A DNA stretch of 64,000 bases from SHLQ01 sp964517125 (GTDB taxonomy: Bacteria > Actinomycetota > Acidimicrobiia > Acidimicrobiales > SHLQ01). Each line of letters starts with the position of its first letter. Position 1 is the stretch's first letter. The position numbers were made by a program, and so were the translations under genes. Shown here in pieces: positions 43,077 through 51,137 of the stretch. Location of the stretch: assembly GCA_964517125.1 (NCBI GenBank), contig CAZFBD010000014.1, forward strand, positions 6,346 through 70,345, given 5' to 3'. Under the pieces are notes generated by a model, which did no database searches, was not told where the DNA came from, and saw only the letters and a program-made list of their open reading frames with translations.

Positions 43077-43217
43077 AATTTCCCACGTGGAGTGGCCGGG
43101 TGAAATTCCCTGTTTGAAATTCGAACGGTCACGGTGAAATACTGACGGGGAAATTCAACACCACACGGCGTTGGGGGTCTCGAGATGACATTCGGCGGAT
43201 CAAGTCAGTGAGTATGT
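43077..43217. promoter_or_regulatory. Upstream region with repeated TGAAAT motifs
   Basis: AT-richer than its surroundings. GTGAAAT at 43100-43106 and 43134-43140, TTGAAAT at 43114-43120 and GGAAATT at 43149-43155 recur in the same orientation at 14-20 bp steps before the HNH-like gene. Possible operator array; no known regulator is suggested. Confidence 0.35.
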
Positions 43218-44348
43218 GTGAAGTATGAGGGCGAACTGCCCCGGGGAGTCAACCGTAGAGGTGGCCCCGGTTGGTGGATGGACAATGAAGGGCGTTGGAG
43301 GGCTCCGGAGGAATGGCCGGAGGACTACCCCCCATTGCCCGGTTGGGTGCGTACGGCATCCGGCCGATGGTCCGCGCCCACGGGAGTCCACGCAGCTGAC
43401 GAGCAGGTCGAGACCCGCTGGACCCGCGCCAGCGCCGCCTCGACCGAGAGCGCGAAGCCCGCTGCCACCGCGGTCATTGACAAGGTGGAAGCACCCGTCC
43501 GCACACGACGTTCCCGTCAGGCCCGCGCCGACCGACGCGCCATGTTCCTGGTCACTGGGGCAATCGCCGGTGCACTCCTGTTGCTCGTCGGAGCCCTGGT
43601 GCTCATCGCACAGGCCGGCGCCACCCAGGATCCCGATTCCGCCGAGGTTGCCGGCCCCGTGGTCTACGCCGCCGAAACCGAGGAGGATCTGAGCGCACGT
43701 CGGGTGGCTGCCGCAACCAAACGCCCCGACCTCGCCCGCGAGCAACTGGCCGTCCTTCCCGAACCACGCACCCTTCCGGACCCAGCTCCGTTGTTCGACG
43801 CATCCGAATGGGACGTGGTCGACTCGGGCTGCCTCTCCATCGCCGAGCAGGTGCTCCTTGCCCGTTCCGCCGTCGACGTCACGTTCGCCGACAACATGGA
43901 GTGTGTGCCCGACGCCGGCAGCTGGACCGACGTGTACGTGGGCCGGACCATCACCCGCACCCTCGACGCCGAGGTCGTCATGCACATCCCCGTCGATCGC
44001 GTCTGGGCGGCCGGCGGCTGGAACTGGACCCCCGACACCCGTCAGGCGTTCCTGAACGATCTGGACCATCCGGCCACGCAGCAGGTCGTTGCGTCGGGCA
44101 CCGGGCACAACCCGCGGTCGCAGGGCCCGGCGCAGTGGCGGCCGGGCAACAGCGACAGCTGGTGCAGCTATGCCGTGGACTGGATCGCCGTCTCCCACCG
44201 GTGGAATCTGAGCGTGACCGAGGCCGAGCGCACGGCCCTCTCTGAGATGCTCGACTCGTGTGCAGCGCCTGGGAGCTCCGGGGCCAACGTCGCCACGACG
44301 ACACTCGACGAACCGGCACTTCCCGCCATCTCCCTCCTTGGCCAGTAG
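43218..44348 (+). CDS. Membrane-anchored HNH-like (GmrSD C-terminal type) protein
   Basis: 376 residues: a W-rich N-terminal segment (GWWMDNEGRWRAPEEWPEDY, GWVRTASGRWSAP), a transmembrane helix (residues ~112-135), a spacer and a C-terminal DUF1524-type HNH domain. In that domain the usual DH of the catalytic strand is MH (EVVMHIPVDRVW), and the usual N-x-x-K segment is GHNPRSQGPAQW; the C-terminal W-C-x-Y-A-x-DW-I-x-V-x-x-x-W block is intact. The protein may therefore be a weakened or inactive nuclease facing outward. Start GTG 43218 is uncertain; ATG at MDNEGRW is possible. Confidence 0.65.
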   Translation: MKYEGELPRGVNRRGGPGWWMDNEGRWRAPEEWPEDYPPLPGWVRTASGRWSAPTGVHAADEQVETRWTRASAASTESAKPAATAVIDKVEAPVRTRRSRQARADRRAMFLVTGAIAGALLLLVGALVLIAQAGATQDPDSAEVAGPVVYAAETEEDLSARRVAAATKRPDLAREQLAVLPEPRTLPDPAPLFDASEWDVVDSGCLSIAEQVLLARSAVDVTFADNMECVPDAGSWTDVYVGRTITRTLDAEVVMHIPVDRVWAAGGWNWTPDTRQAFLNDLDHPATQQVVASGTGHNPRSQGPAQWRPGNSDSWCSYAVDWIAVSHRWNLSVTEAERTALSEMLDSCAAPGSSGANVATTTLDEPALPAISLLGQ

Positions 44349-44398
44349 CGCCACCGGAATCACTCCGCAGGTTGCCGCTCCAGCGACCCGCTGCGCAT

Positions 44399-44404
44399 TA
44401 GGTT
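44399..44404 (+). promoter_or_regulatory. -10 element (TAGGTT) for a leaderless transcript
   Basis: TAGGTT ends 6 bp before the ATG of the glucosidase gene at 44411. Confidence 0.52.
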
Positions 44405-44410
44405 GATCCG

Positions 44411-47005
44411 ATGAGCACAGAGCGTCAGCGTCTTGGCGACGACCATTCCGCTTGGACCGCCTGGGGCCCGTATCTTGCCGAGCGTGCCTGGGGCACGGTC
44501 CGCGAGGACTACAGCGAAAACGGCGACGCCTGGAACGCGTTTCCCTATGAACATTCCGGTGTTCGGGCGTATCGGTGGAACGAGGATGGGCTGGCCGGAT
44601 TTTCCGATCGGGATCAGCGCTGGTGTTTCGCGCTGGCGCTGTGGAACGGCCGCGATTCGCACCTGAAGGAACGACTCTTCGGGCTCAACGGTCATCAGGG
44701 GAACCATGGCGAGGACCCGAAGGAGGAGTGGTGGTACCTGGATGCCACGCCCACCCACTCCTACGGCTGCTTCGCCTACGCCTATCCGCAGCAGGCCTTC
44801 CCGTACGAGGATCTGATCGCCGAGAACGGCCGGCGTGGGTATGCGGACCGCGAGTATGAACTGCTCGACACCGGAGTCTTCGACGACGGATGGTGGGACG
44901 TGCAGGTAGACCATGCCAAGGCCGACACCAACGACCTGTGTCTGCGTATCCGCGTCACGAACACTGGACCCGAACGAGACAGCATCCACCTGGTTCCCAC
45001 CATGTGGTTTCGCAACCGGTGGTCCTGGGGACGCGAGTCCGACCCGAAGCCACGGCTGTGGCTGGCCGACGATGGCGGGTTCGAGATCGAGGAGGCCAAG
45101 GCCGGCCGACTGCATCTGTCGGCGTCGCCAGGGGCAACCCCACTGTTCTGCGAAAACGAAACCAACCACGCGGTCCTCGATGGGTCGCAGCCCACCGGAC
45201 CGTGGCCGAAGGATGGCATCGCTCGCCACATCGTGGAGGGTGCCGACACGGTCAACCCTGCGGGCGAGGGCACCAAGGCGAGCCTCTGGTACCGGTTCGA
45301 TTTGGACCCGGGCGGAACGGCGGAGGTCCGAGTCCGTCTCGCTCCCGACGCCCGTTCGCTGGAGCAGGAGTTCGACGACACCTTCACCAACCGCCGTGCC
45401 GACGCCGATGAGTTCTACGCCGACGTACTTCCTTCAGCCATGCCAGAGGACAGGGCCGTCGTCGCCCGACAGGCACTGTCGAGCATGCTGTTCTCGAAGC
45501 AGTGGTACCACTTCGATGTCGCGCAGTGGCTCGAGGGCGACCCCGCGGCTCCCGCCCCGCCCCCGTCGTCTCGTCTGACGGGTCGTAACACCACGTGGAA
45601 GCACCTGAACAACGCCGACGTCATCCCCATGCCCGACACGTGGGAGTACCCCTGGTACGCCGCGTGGGACACCGCCTTTCATTGCCTGCCGCTCACACTG
45701 TTGGATCCCGAGTTCGCAAAGGAACAACTCACGCTGCTGGGCCGGGAGTGGTACCAGCATCCGAACGGTCAGCTTCCGGCATACGAGTGGAGCTTCAGCG
45801 ACGTGAACCCGCCGGTCCATGCCTGGGCTGCGCTGCGCGTCTTCGAACTCGACGGGGCCTGGGACACCCACTTCCTGGAACGTGTCCTCCACAAGCTGTT
45901 GTTGAACTTCACCTGGTGGGTCAACCGGCGTGACGTCGATGGGAACAACCTGTTCGATGGTGGCTTCCTGGGTCTGGACAACATCGGGCCGTTCAACCGG
46001 TCCGAGGGTCTGGGTGTGGGCAAGCTCGAACAGTCCGACGCCACCGCATGGATGGCCATGTACAGCCTGGATCTGTTGGACATGTCGCTGCGCCTGCGTT
46101 CGGAACGCCCCGCCTATGGTGACCTGGCAACCAAGTTTGTCGAGCACTTCGCAAACATCTCCACGGCGATGCACGAGAGCGAGCTCTGGCACGAGGAGCA
46201 CGGCTTCTACTACGACGTCCTCGACGTGGACCACGAACGCATCCCGGTCGAGGTCCGATCCATGGTCGGGCTCATTCCGATCTTCGCTGCACGTGTGGTC
46301 TCGGCGAACCTGCTGTCCCAGATGCCCGGCTTCAGCGAACGACTCGAGTGGTTCCGGAACAACAAGTCCGAGCTCAGTCGGCACATGCACGAGAACGAAG
46401 CCGGCGACGTGCTGTTCTCACTGGTCAGCCCCGAGCGTCTGTGCCGACTCCTGGAACGGATTCTGGACGAGGACGAATTCCTGTCTCCGCACGGCGTGCG
46501 GGGGCTGTCGAAGGTTCATGCCGACGAGCCATATGTGCTTCGGGTGCAGGGCTCGGAGTTCTCGGTTGGGTACGAGCCGGCCGAATCGATGACGGGGCTG
46601 TTCGGTGGCAATTCCAACTGGCGCGGTCCCGTGTGGTTCCCGCTCAACTACCTGCTCATCGAGTCGCTTCGCCGCTACCACTTCTGGTCCGGGGGCACGC
46701 TCACCGTGGAGTATCCGATCGGTTCGGGAGAACAGATCACCATCGGTGCCGTCGCCGATCTTCTCGCCGAGCGGCTGACGACGCTGTTCACGCCCGGCGA
46801 CGACGGTCGTCGTCCTTCGATGCCCGAGCACCCGTTGTACGCCCCCGGCGGCCCGTGGCACGACCGGCTCCTGTTCCACGAGTACTTCCATGGCGACACC
46901 GGTCGGGGCATGGGTGCCACCCATCAGACGGGCTGGACGGCTCTTGTCGCTTCGCTCGCCACGAACTCGGCTGTTCCATTCGGACGAAGGAGAAACCGTC
47001 GATGA
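44411..47005 (+). CDS. Large GH63-type glucosidase
   Basis: 864 residues, all-alpha (alpha/alpha)6-barrel glucosidase of the GH63/MGH1-like kind. N-terminal beta region (AWGTVREDYSENGDAWNAFP, RWCFALALWNGRD), then the barrel: NNADVIPMPDTWEYPWYAAW, PNGQLPAYEWSFSDVNPPVH, NLFDGGFLGLDNIGPFN, SDATAWMAMYSLDLLDM, NSNWRGPVWFPLNYLLIESL. No signal peptide, so it is cytoplasmic. GH63 includes mannosyl- and glucosylglycerate hydrolases, which would fit the gpgS region 9 kb away, but those are half this size, so the substrate remains open. Coupled by overlap to the cytosine deaminase gene. Confidence 0.85.
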   Translation: MSTERQRLGDDHSAWTAWGPYLAERAWGTVREDYSENGDAWNAFPYEHSGVRAYRWNEDGLAGFSDRDQRWCFALALWNGRDSHLKERLFGLNGHQGNHGEDPKEEWWYLDATPTHSYGCFAYAYPQQAFPYEDLIAENGRRGYADREYELLDTGVFDDGWWDVQVDHAKADTNDLCLRIRVTNTGPERDSIHLVPTMWFRNRWSWGRESDPKPRLWLADDGGFEIEEAKAGRLHLSASPGATPLFCENETNHAVLDGSQPTGPWPKDGIARHIVEGADTVNPAGEGTKASLWYRFDLDPGGTAEVRVRLAPDARSLEQEFDDTFTNRRADADEFYADVLPSAMPEDRAVVARQALSSMLFSKQWYHFDVAQWLEGDPAAPAPPPSSRLTGRNTTWKHLNNADVIPMPDTWEYPWYAAWDTAFHCLPLTLLDPEFAKEQLTLLGREWYQHPNGQLPAYEWSFSDVNPPVHAWAALRVFELDGAWDTHFLERVLHKLLLNFTWWVNRRDVDGNNLFDGGFLGLDNIGPFNRSEGLGVGKLEQSDATAWMAMYSLDLLDMSLRLRSERPAYGDLATKFVEHFANISTAMHESELWHEEHGFYYDVLDVDHERIPVEVRSMVGLIPIFAARVVSANLLSQMPGFSERLEWFRNNKSELSRHMHENEAGDVLFSLVSPERLCRLLERILDEDEFLSPHGVRGLSKVHADEPYVLRVQGSEFSVGYEPAESMTGLFGGNSNWRGPVWFPLNYLLIESLRRYHFWSGGTLTVEYPIGSGEQITIGAVADLLAERLTTLFTPGDDGRRPSMPEHPLYAPGGPWHDRLLFHEYFHGDTGRGMGATHQTGWTALVASLATNSAVPFGRRRNRR

Positions 47006-47478
47006 CCCCCGACGACCAGCGCTTTCTGCAGGCGGCGATCGAGGAAGCCCGCATCGGTCGAGCTGCCGGCGGGATCCCGATCGGTTCGGTGCTGGTGCTC
47101 GATGGCGAGATCGTCGGGCGGGGTCACAACCAGCGGGTGCAGAAGGGGTCGCCGATCCTGCACGCCGAGATGGACTGTCTGGAGAATGCCGGTCGTCTTC
47201 CGGCTGCCGACTACCAACGGGCCACGCTCTACAGCACGCTGTCGCCGTGCGACATGTGTTCGGGAACAGCGCTCCTGTATGGGATTCCCCGGGTTGTTCT
47301 GGGCGAGAACCGCACGTTCCAGGGGCCCGAAGCCTACGTACGATCTCGCGGTGTCGACCTGGTGAATGCCGACGACTCCACCTGCAAAGAACTCATGGAC
47401 GACTTCATTGCCGAGTTCCCCGAATTGTGGAACGAGGACATTGGCGAAGAAATATCGTCATCTGGGGAACCAGAATGA
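47002..47478 (+). CDS. Cytosine deaminase (yeast Fcy1 type)
   Basis: 158 residues of the CDA fold. Zinc ligands: His54-Ala-Glu56 (ILHAEMD) and Cys83/Cys86 (SPCDMCSG). The C-terminal part (NRTFQGPEAYVRSRG, CKELMDDFIAEFPELWNEDI) matches yeast-type cytosine deaminases that make uracil, rather than tRNA adenosine deaminases. ATG 47002 overlaps the glucosidase stop by 4 bp; a link between the two functions is not obvious. Confidence 0.87.
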   Translation: MTPDDQRFLQAAIEEARIGRAAGGIPIGSVLVLDGEIVGRGHNQRVQKGSPILHAEMDCLENAGRLPAADYQRATLYSTLSPCDMCSGTALLYGIPRVVLGENRTFQGPEAYVRSRGVDLVNADDSTCKELMDDFIAEFPELWNEDIGEEISSSGEPE

Positions 47479-47554
47479 CCGATTGAGCGTGTAACGATCA
47501 ACGGAACGGCACACGAGCCGTGCCGGGTCGTTCCAAAAAATGAGAGGATTCCAG

Positions 47555-49648
47555 ATGAATGGTGGACGGGAACCCGTGGATCAAGCACACGAAGTCGAGG
47601 TGACGCCGGCAGAAGTGTCGCCGCCAAGAACCGGGCTGATGATCATGGGCGCTCTGGTGGTCATGGTTGTCGCTGCAGTGGGCGCCTATTTCGCCGCCAG
47701 CGGCGACGAGCCGACCGAGGTCGATGTCGCAGCGCCCGAAGCTTCCGAAGAGGAAGGTGCCGACGAGGTCGACGAGGCAGACGAGGCCGAGGACGCCGAC
47801 GAACCGGCTGCCGAAGAGGCGACCGAAGCCGAAGAGCCTGCCGACGCTCTCACCGAAGAAGCCATGATCACCGAGGCGGCCTATGACTACGGCTTTGGTG
47901 GACCATCGTCCATCATTCACACAGCCGACGGTTTCGTTTCGCTCGGTTGGGGTCCCGAGGGTGTTGTCGTCACCAGGTCCACCGATGGCCTGAACTGGTC
48001 CGAGACACCCACCACCGGTCTGCCGGCGAATGCCGGTGTCACTGGCTTCGCCGAGGCTGGTGATGGCTACGTGGCCGTGTTCGAGGTCTGGCCCGAGTAC
48101 GAAGAAGAACTGCTCGAGGACGACCCGGCCGCCTACTTTGGCCAGCCCGAGTCTCCTGACCGGGTCGTCGCAACCTCCGACGATCTGACTACGTGGACCG
48201 CCACGGAGCTTCCTGCGCTCGAGACCGCCGAGGGCGAGTACAGCTACATGAACGGCATCGCCATGTCCGACGATGTGCTGCTCATGCTGTTCCAGGTCGA
48301 GCCTGCCTACACCGATCCGGTGCAGGTGCTCTTCGAGGCCGGCCGCATTTCGCTCGACGACCTGCAGAGCATCTGCGAGGTCGATGGCGGAAGCCCGGAC
48401 TCGGCTGTTGTTGTGAGCACCTGCGACTGGGAAGCACAGGACGCCATGTACGAAGAGTTCGAGGCAGCCATGGCCGCCGCCGAATCCGACGAGGAACGAG
48501 CCGAGATCGAAGCTGAGTTCGAGCAGAGCATGCGCTTCGACAACCCGGACTCTGTCGAGGTTGCCCGCATTGAGCCGGGCGATCCGTTGCATGCCGAACT
48601 GATCGATGGAATGTTCGAAGAGCCGACGGCCTCGGCTCCCGTGACTTTGTCGGGCCCCATCGGCGGTCCGTACACGGCCTCCACGCTTCCCGTCGACGGC
48701 TACCCAATGGGTGCGGTCGAGCTCGACGGCACGTTCCTGGTCATGGTCAACGACTGGAACACCGGCACGAACGTGGCGCTGTCCTCCACCGATGGTTCCA
48801 CCTGGGTGAAGGGAGCGTCGCTCGGCGAGAACCTGAACGTGAACGGCATCGCCGCCAGCAACGGCGTGCTCCTCGCCAGCGGTTCCACCTGGGACGCCGA
48901 TCAGGAGACCATGCTGCTGTGGACCTCCACCGACGCAGGTGCCAGCTGGGACTCGATCGAGCTCGACACCGGCCTCTACGGTGCCTACGGCATGCCCGTT
49001 GGTGGCGACGCCGGTTTCGCCCTCTGGCTCGATGGCTCAACCGAGCCGATTCCGTTCATGGGCCCCGAGTCCATCAACGTCGAGTCCGACGGCTACAACC
49101 TGGAGATTCGCTTCGAAGACGATCTCATGACCCTCACCTCTCCCGATGGCGACATCGTGCATTCGATTCCCGGAATCGTGAACACCCAGCCCGAGGGTCA
49201 GGAGATTGAGGGCGTTGTCCGTTTCGAAGGGATCTACGACACCGACCTCACGTTCCTCGATCCCGAGACCGGCGAGGATCTCGTCACCTTTGGTGAGGAG
49301 AACTTCCAGGCCGCCTACGAGTCCGAGTTCGATTTCGAAGCGGACTACGAGGAGCCACCTCGGGCCACCCAGCTCTGGTTCAGTGCCGATGGTGTCCAGT
49401 GGTCACTCCTTGAATCTGGCGACGTCGACTACCAGAGCGAGAGCTGGACGCAGCTTGCAGCGATCGGTGACGACGAGCTCCTCGTGCGCACCGAGACGTA
49501 CAACTACATCGAACCGCCAGCCGATCTCTGGGCATTCGAAGAAGAGGGACGCGAGCCCACCGAAGAAGAGATCGCAGCGCTTGACGAATGGGACCTGGCC
49601 AACAACCAGGGTGGCAGCGTCGAGTGGCGCCGAATTCCCATCGGCTGA
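47555..49648 (+). CDS. Membrane-anchored Asp-box beta-propeller protein
   Basis: 697 residues. Short cytoplasmic N-terminus, one transmembrane helix (TGLMIMGALVVMVVAAVGAY, ~residues 28-48), a strongly acidic spacer (Glu/Asp/Ala), then repeated Asp-box blades: RSTDGLNWSE, TSDDLTTWTA, SSTDGSTWVK, TSTDAGASWDS, FSADGVQWSL (S-x-D-x-x-x-x-W). This is the sialidase-like propeller geometry without sialidase catalytic residues that I can see; a binding role on the cell surface is likely. ATG 47555 has GAGAGGA upstream; the in-frame ATG 15 bp earlier lies at that site. Confidence 0.75.
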   Translation: MNGGREPVDQAHEVEVTPAEVSPPRTGLMIMGALVVMVVAAVGAYFAASGDEPTEVDVAAPEASEEEGADEVDEADEAEDADEPAAEEATEAEEPADALTEEAMITEAAYDYGFGGPSSIIHTADGFVSLGWGPEGVVVTRSTDGLNWSETPTTGLPANAGVTGFAEAGDGYVAVFEVWPEYEEELLEDDPAAYFGQPESPDRVVATSDDLTTWTATELPALETAEGEYSYMNGIAMSDDVLLMLFQVEPAYTDPVQVLFEAGRISLDDLQSICEVDGGSPDSAVVVSTCDWEAQDAMYEEFEAAMAAAESDEERAEIEAEFEQSMRFDNPDSVEVARIEPGDPLHAELIDGMFEEPTASAPVTLSGPIGGPYTASTLPVDGYPMGAVELDGTFLVMVNDWNTGTNVALSSTDGSTWVKGASLGENLNVNGIAASNGVLLASGSTWDADQETMLLWTSTDAGASWDSIELDTGLYGAYGMPVGGDAGFALWLDGSTEPIPFMGPESINVESDGYNLEIRFEDDLMTLTSPDGDIVHSIPGIVNTQPEGQEIEGVVRFEGIYDTDLTFLDPETGEDLVTFGEENFQAAYESEFDFEADYEEPPRATQLWFSADGVQWSLLESGDVDYQSESWTQLAAIGDDELLVRTETYNYIEPPADLWAFEEEGREPTEEEIAALDEWDLANNQGGSVEWRRIPIG

Positions 49649-49670
49649 CCTTCTGCAACGACCCACCGAA

Positions 49671-49708
49671 CTGGAGCTCGGGCCTCGGCCCGGGCTCCAG
49701 CCCGTTTT
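49671..49708 (+). terminator. Rho-independent terminator
   Basis: A strong hairpin, outer arms CTGGAGC (49671-49677) and GCTCCAG (49694-49700), GC-rich to the tip, followed by CCCGTTTT. It ends the propeller gene; the convergent sulfatase ends 22 bp further on. Confidence 0.75.
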
Positions 49709-49729
49709 GGCTGGCGTTGGCGCTGGCCC

Positions 49730-51136
49730 TTACGGGACGGGTGTGTGGTTGAACCGAAACGCCGAGGCCACGGCATCGGCGCCGCCATGTTCTTCAATGA
49801 GCTTCTCTTGCGAGGCGAAGGCGCGGTCGTTCGCTGCGACGGGGTCGGTGATGGACCGCAGGACCTCTTCGCACATGTTCCGCTGCACGGCAACAGATGC
49901 ATCGCTTCCGAGGTCGTGGAGTTCCTGCGGATCGTCGGCGACGTTGTAGAGCTCGGGTGCGTGGTCCACATGGTGGACGTATTTCCATTCGCCGTGTCGG
50001 ACCGCAAACGAGCCGGTGATGGATCCTCCGTCGTGGTACTCGCTGAACGCGGCCCGGTTGTGATCGTCGCGCTCGTTGGCCACAGCGACGAGCGAGCGGC
50101 CGGGACCGTCCTGCGACAGCCCGGCGGTTTCGAGCACGGTCGGTGCGATATCGACGAGATTGGTTGCCGTGGACACCACCGCACCCTGGGGAACGTCGGG
50201 GCCGGCCACGATGAGCGGAACAGCAACGGAGTCCTCGTACATGAACGACTTGCACCACAAGCCCCGGTTGCCGAGCAGTTCTCCGTGGTCCGAGGTGTAG
50301 ATGATTCGGGTCGTGCCCCGTTGTCCGGAAGCCTTGAGGGCGTCGAGAATCCGCCCGACGTTGTGGTCCATGAAGGCACACAGCGCGTAGTAGGCCCGCC
50401 GGGCCTCGCGGGTTCGTTGCTCGTCGAAGCCTGCGCCGTAGTCGAAGAAGTCCCGCATCGCCTTCACCGCGGTGTGGGACGGCTCGACGTGGTCGATCTC
50501 GGGTGGGGGGATGTCGTCGAGCGGGAACTGGGCCGTGAAGTCCTCGGGTGCAGACAGCGGGTAGTGCGGGGCAACCATGGACACGAACGCGACCCACGGA
50601 GGTGATTCGTCGGTCCGGGCGCCGAGCCAGTCGACGGCGGCGTCGGTGACGCGACGGTCGTAGCGGGTGTAGGTGGTTTCGCCGATTCCCACGTCGGCGG
50701 CCAGCTCCCGTCCCTCGTCATAGGGGATGGGCGTTCGGCGCGGCAGAGCCTGCAGCCAGCCGAGCCCGCCCGCAATGAACATGGGAAGGACCCGTTCGGA
50801 GAAGCCGTCCTCGTCGGCTACCGACCGATGGTGGAGCTTGCCGAACGAGACCACGTCTCGTCCCGCGTCCCGCATGGCGTGGGTCCAGCCCGAGGGGTCG
50901 CCGGTGTAGGCCTGGACCGAATCCCAGGCGCCAATTTCGTGAACCCACTGCCCGGTTGCGAACGAGGCCCGGGCCGGCACGCAGATGGGCGATGGTGTCC
51001 AGCAGCTGTCGAACCGGGTGCCGCTGGCGGCGAGAGCGTCGAGGTTCGGTGTTTGGGCGACCGCATGTCCGGCACAACCGAGCGCGCGCTGCTGGTGCTC
51101 GTCGCTCATGATGATCAGGACGTTCTCGGCTGTCAT
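49730..51136 (-). CDS. Type I sulfatase
   Basis: 468 residues of the alkaline-phosphatase-like sulfatases. The formylglycine motif C-x-P-x-R is CVPAR at Cys52-Arg56 (ICVPARASFATG), so a maturation enzyme is required. N-terminal metal ligands in VLIIMSDEHQQRA and the C-terminal YTSDHGELLGNRGLW are standard. Close to choline-sulfatase-like and similar enzymes; no signal peptide, hence cytoplasmic. The substrate is unknown. Start 51136 lies 1 bp after the stop of the glutamate-synthase-like gene, so the two are cotranscribed. Confidence 0.9.
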   Translation of the reverse strand: MTAENVLIIMSDEHQQRALGCAGHAVAQTPNLDALAASGTRFDSCWTPSPICVPARASFATGQWVHEIGAWDSVQAYTGDPSGWTHAMRDAGRDVVSFGKLHHRSVADEDGFSERVLPMFIAGGLGWLQALPRRTPIPYDEGRELAADVGIGETTYTRYDRRVTDAAVDWLGARTDESPPWVAFVSMVAPHYPLSAPEDFTAQFPLDDIPPPEIDHVEPSHTAVKAMRDFFDYGAGFDEQRTREARRAYYALCAFMDHNVGRILDALKASGQRGTTRIIYTSDHGELLGNRGLWCKSFMYEDSVAVPLIVAGPDVPQGAVVSTATNLVDIAPTVLETAGLSQDGPGRSLVAVANERDDHNRAAFSEYHDGGSITGSFAVRHGEWKYVHHVDHAPELYNVADDPQELHDLGSDASVAVQRNMCEEVLRSITDPVAANDRAFASQEKLIEEHGGADAVASAFRFNHTPVP

Positions 51137-51137
51137 T

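Noticed and set aside
47478..47540. Terminator hairpin after cytosine deaminase
   Set aside because: The arms pair only with a bulge and are followed by an A-run, not a T-run, on the coding strand.
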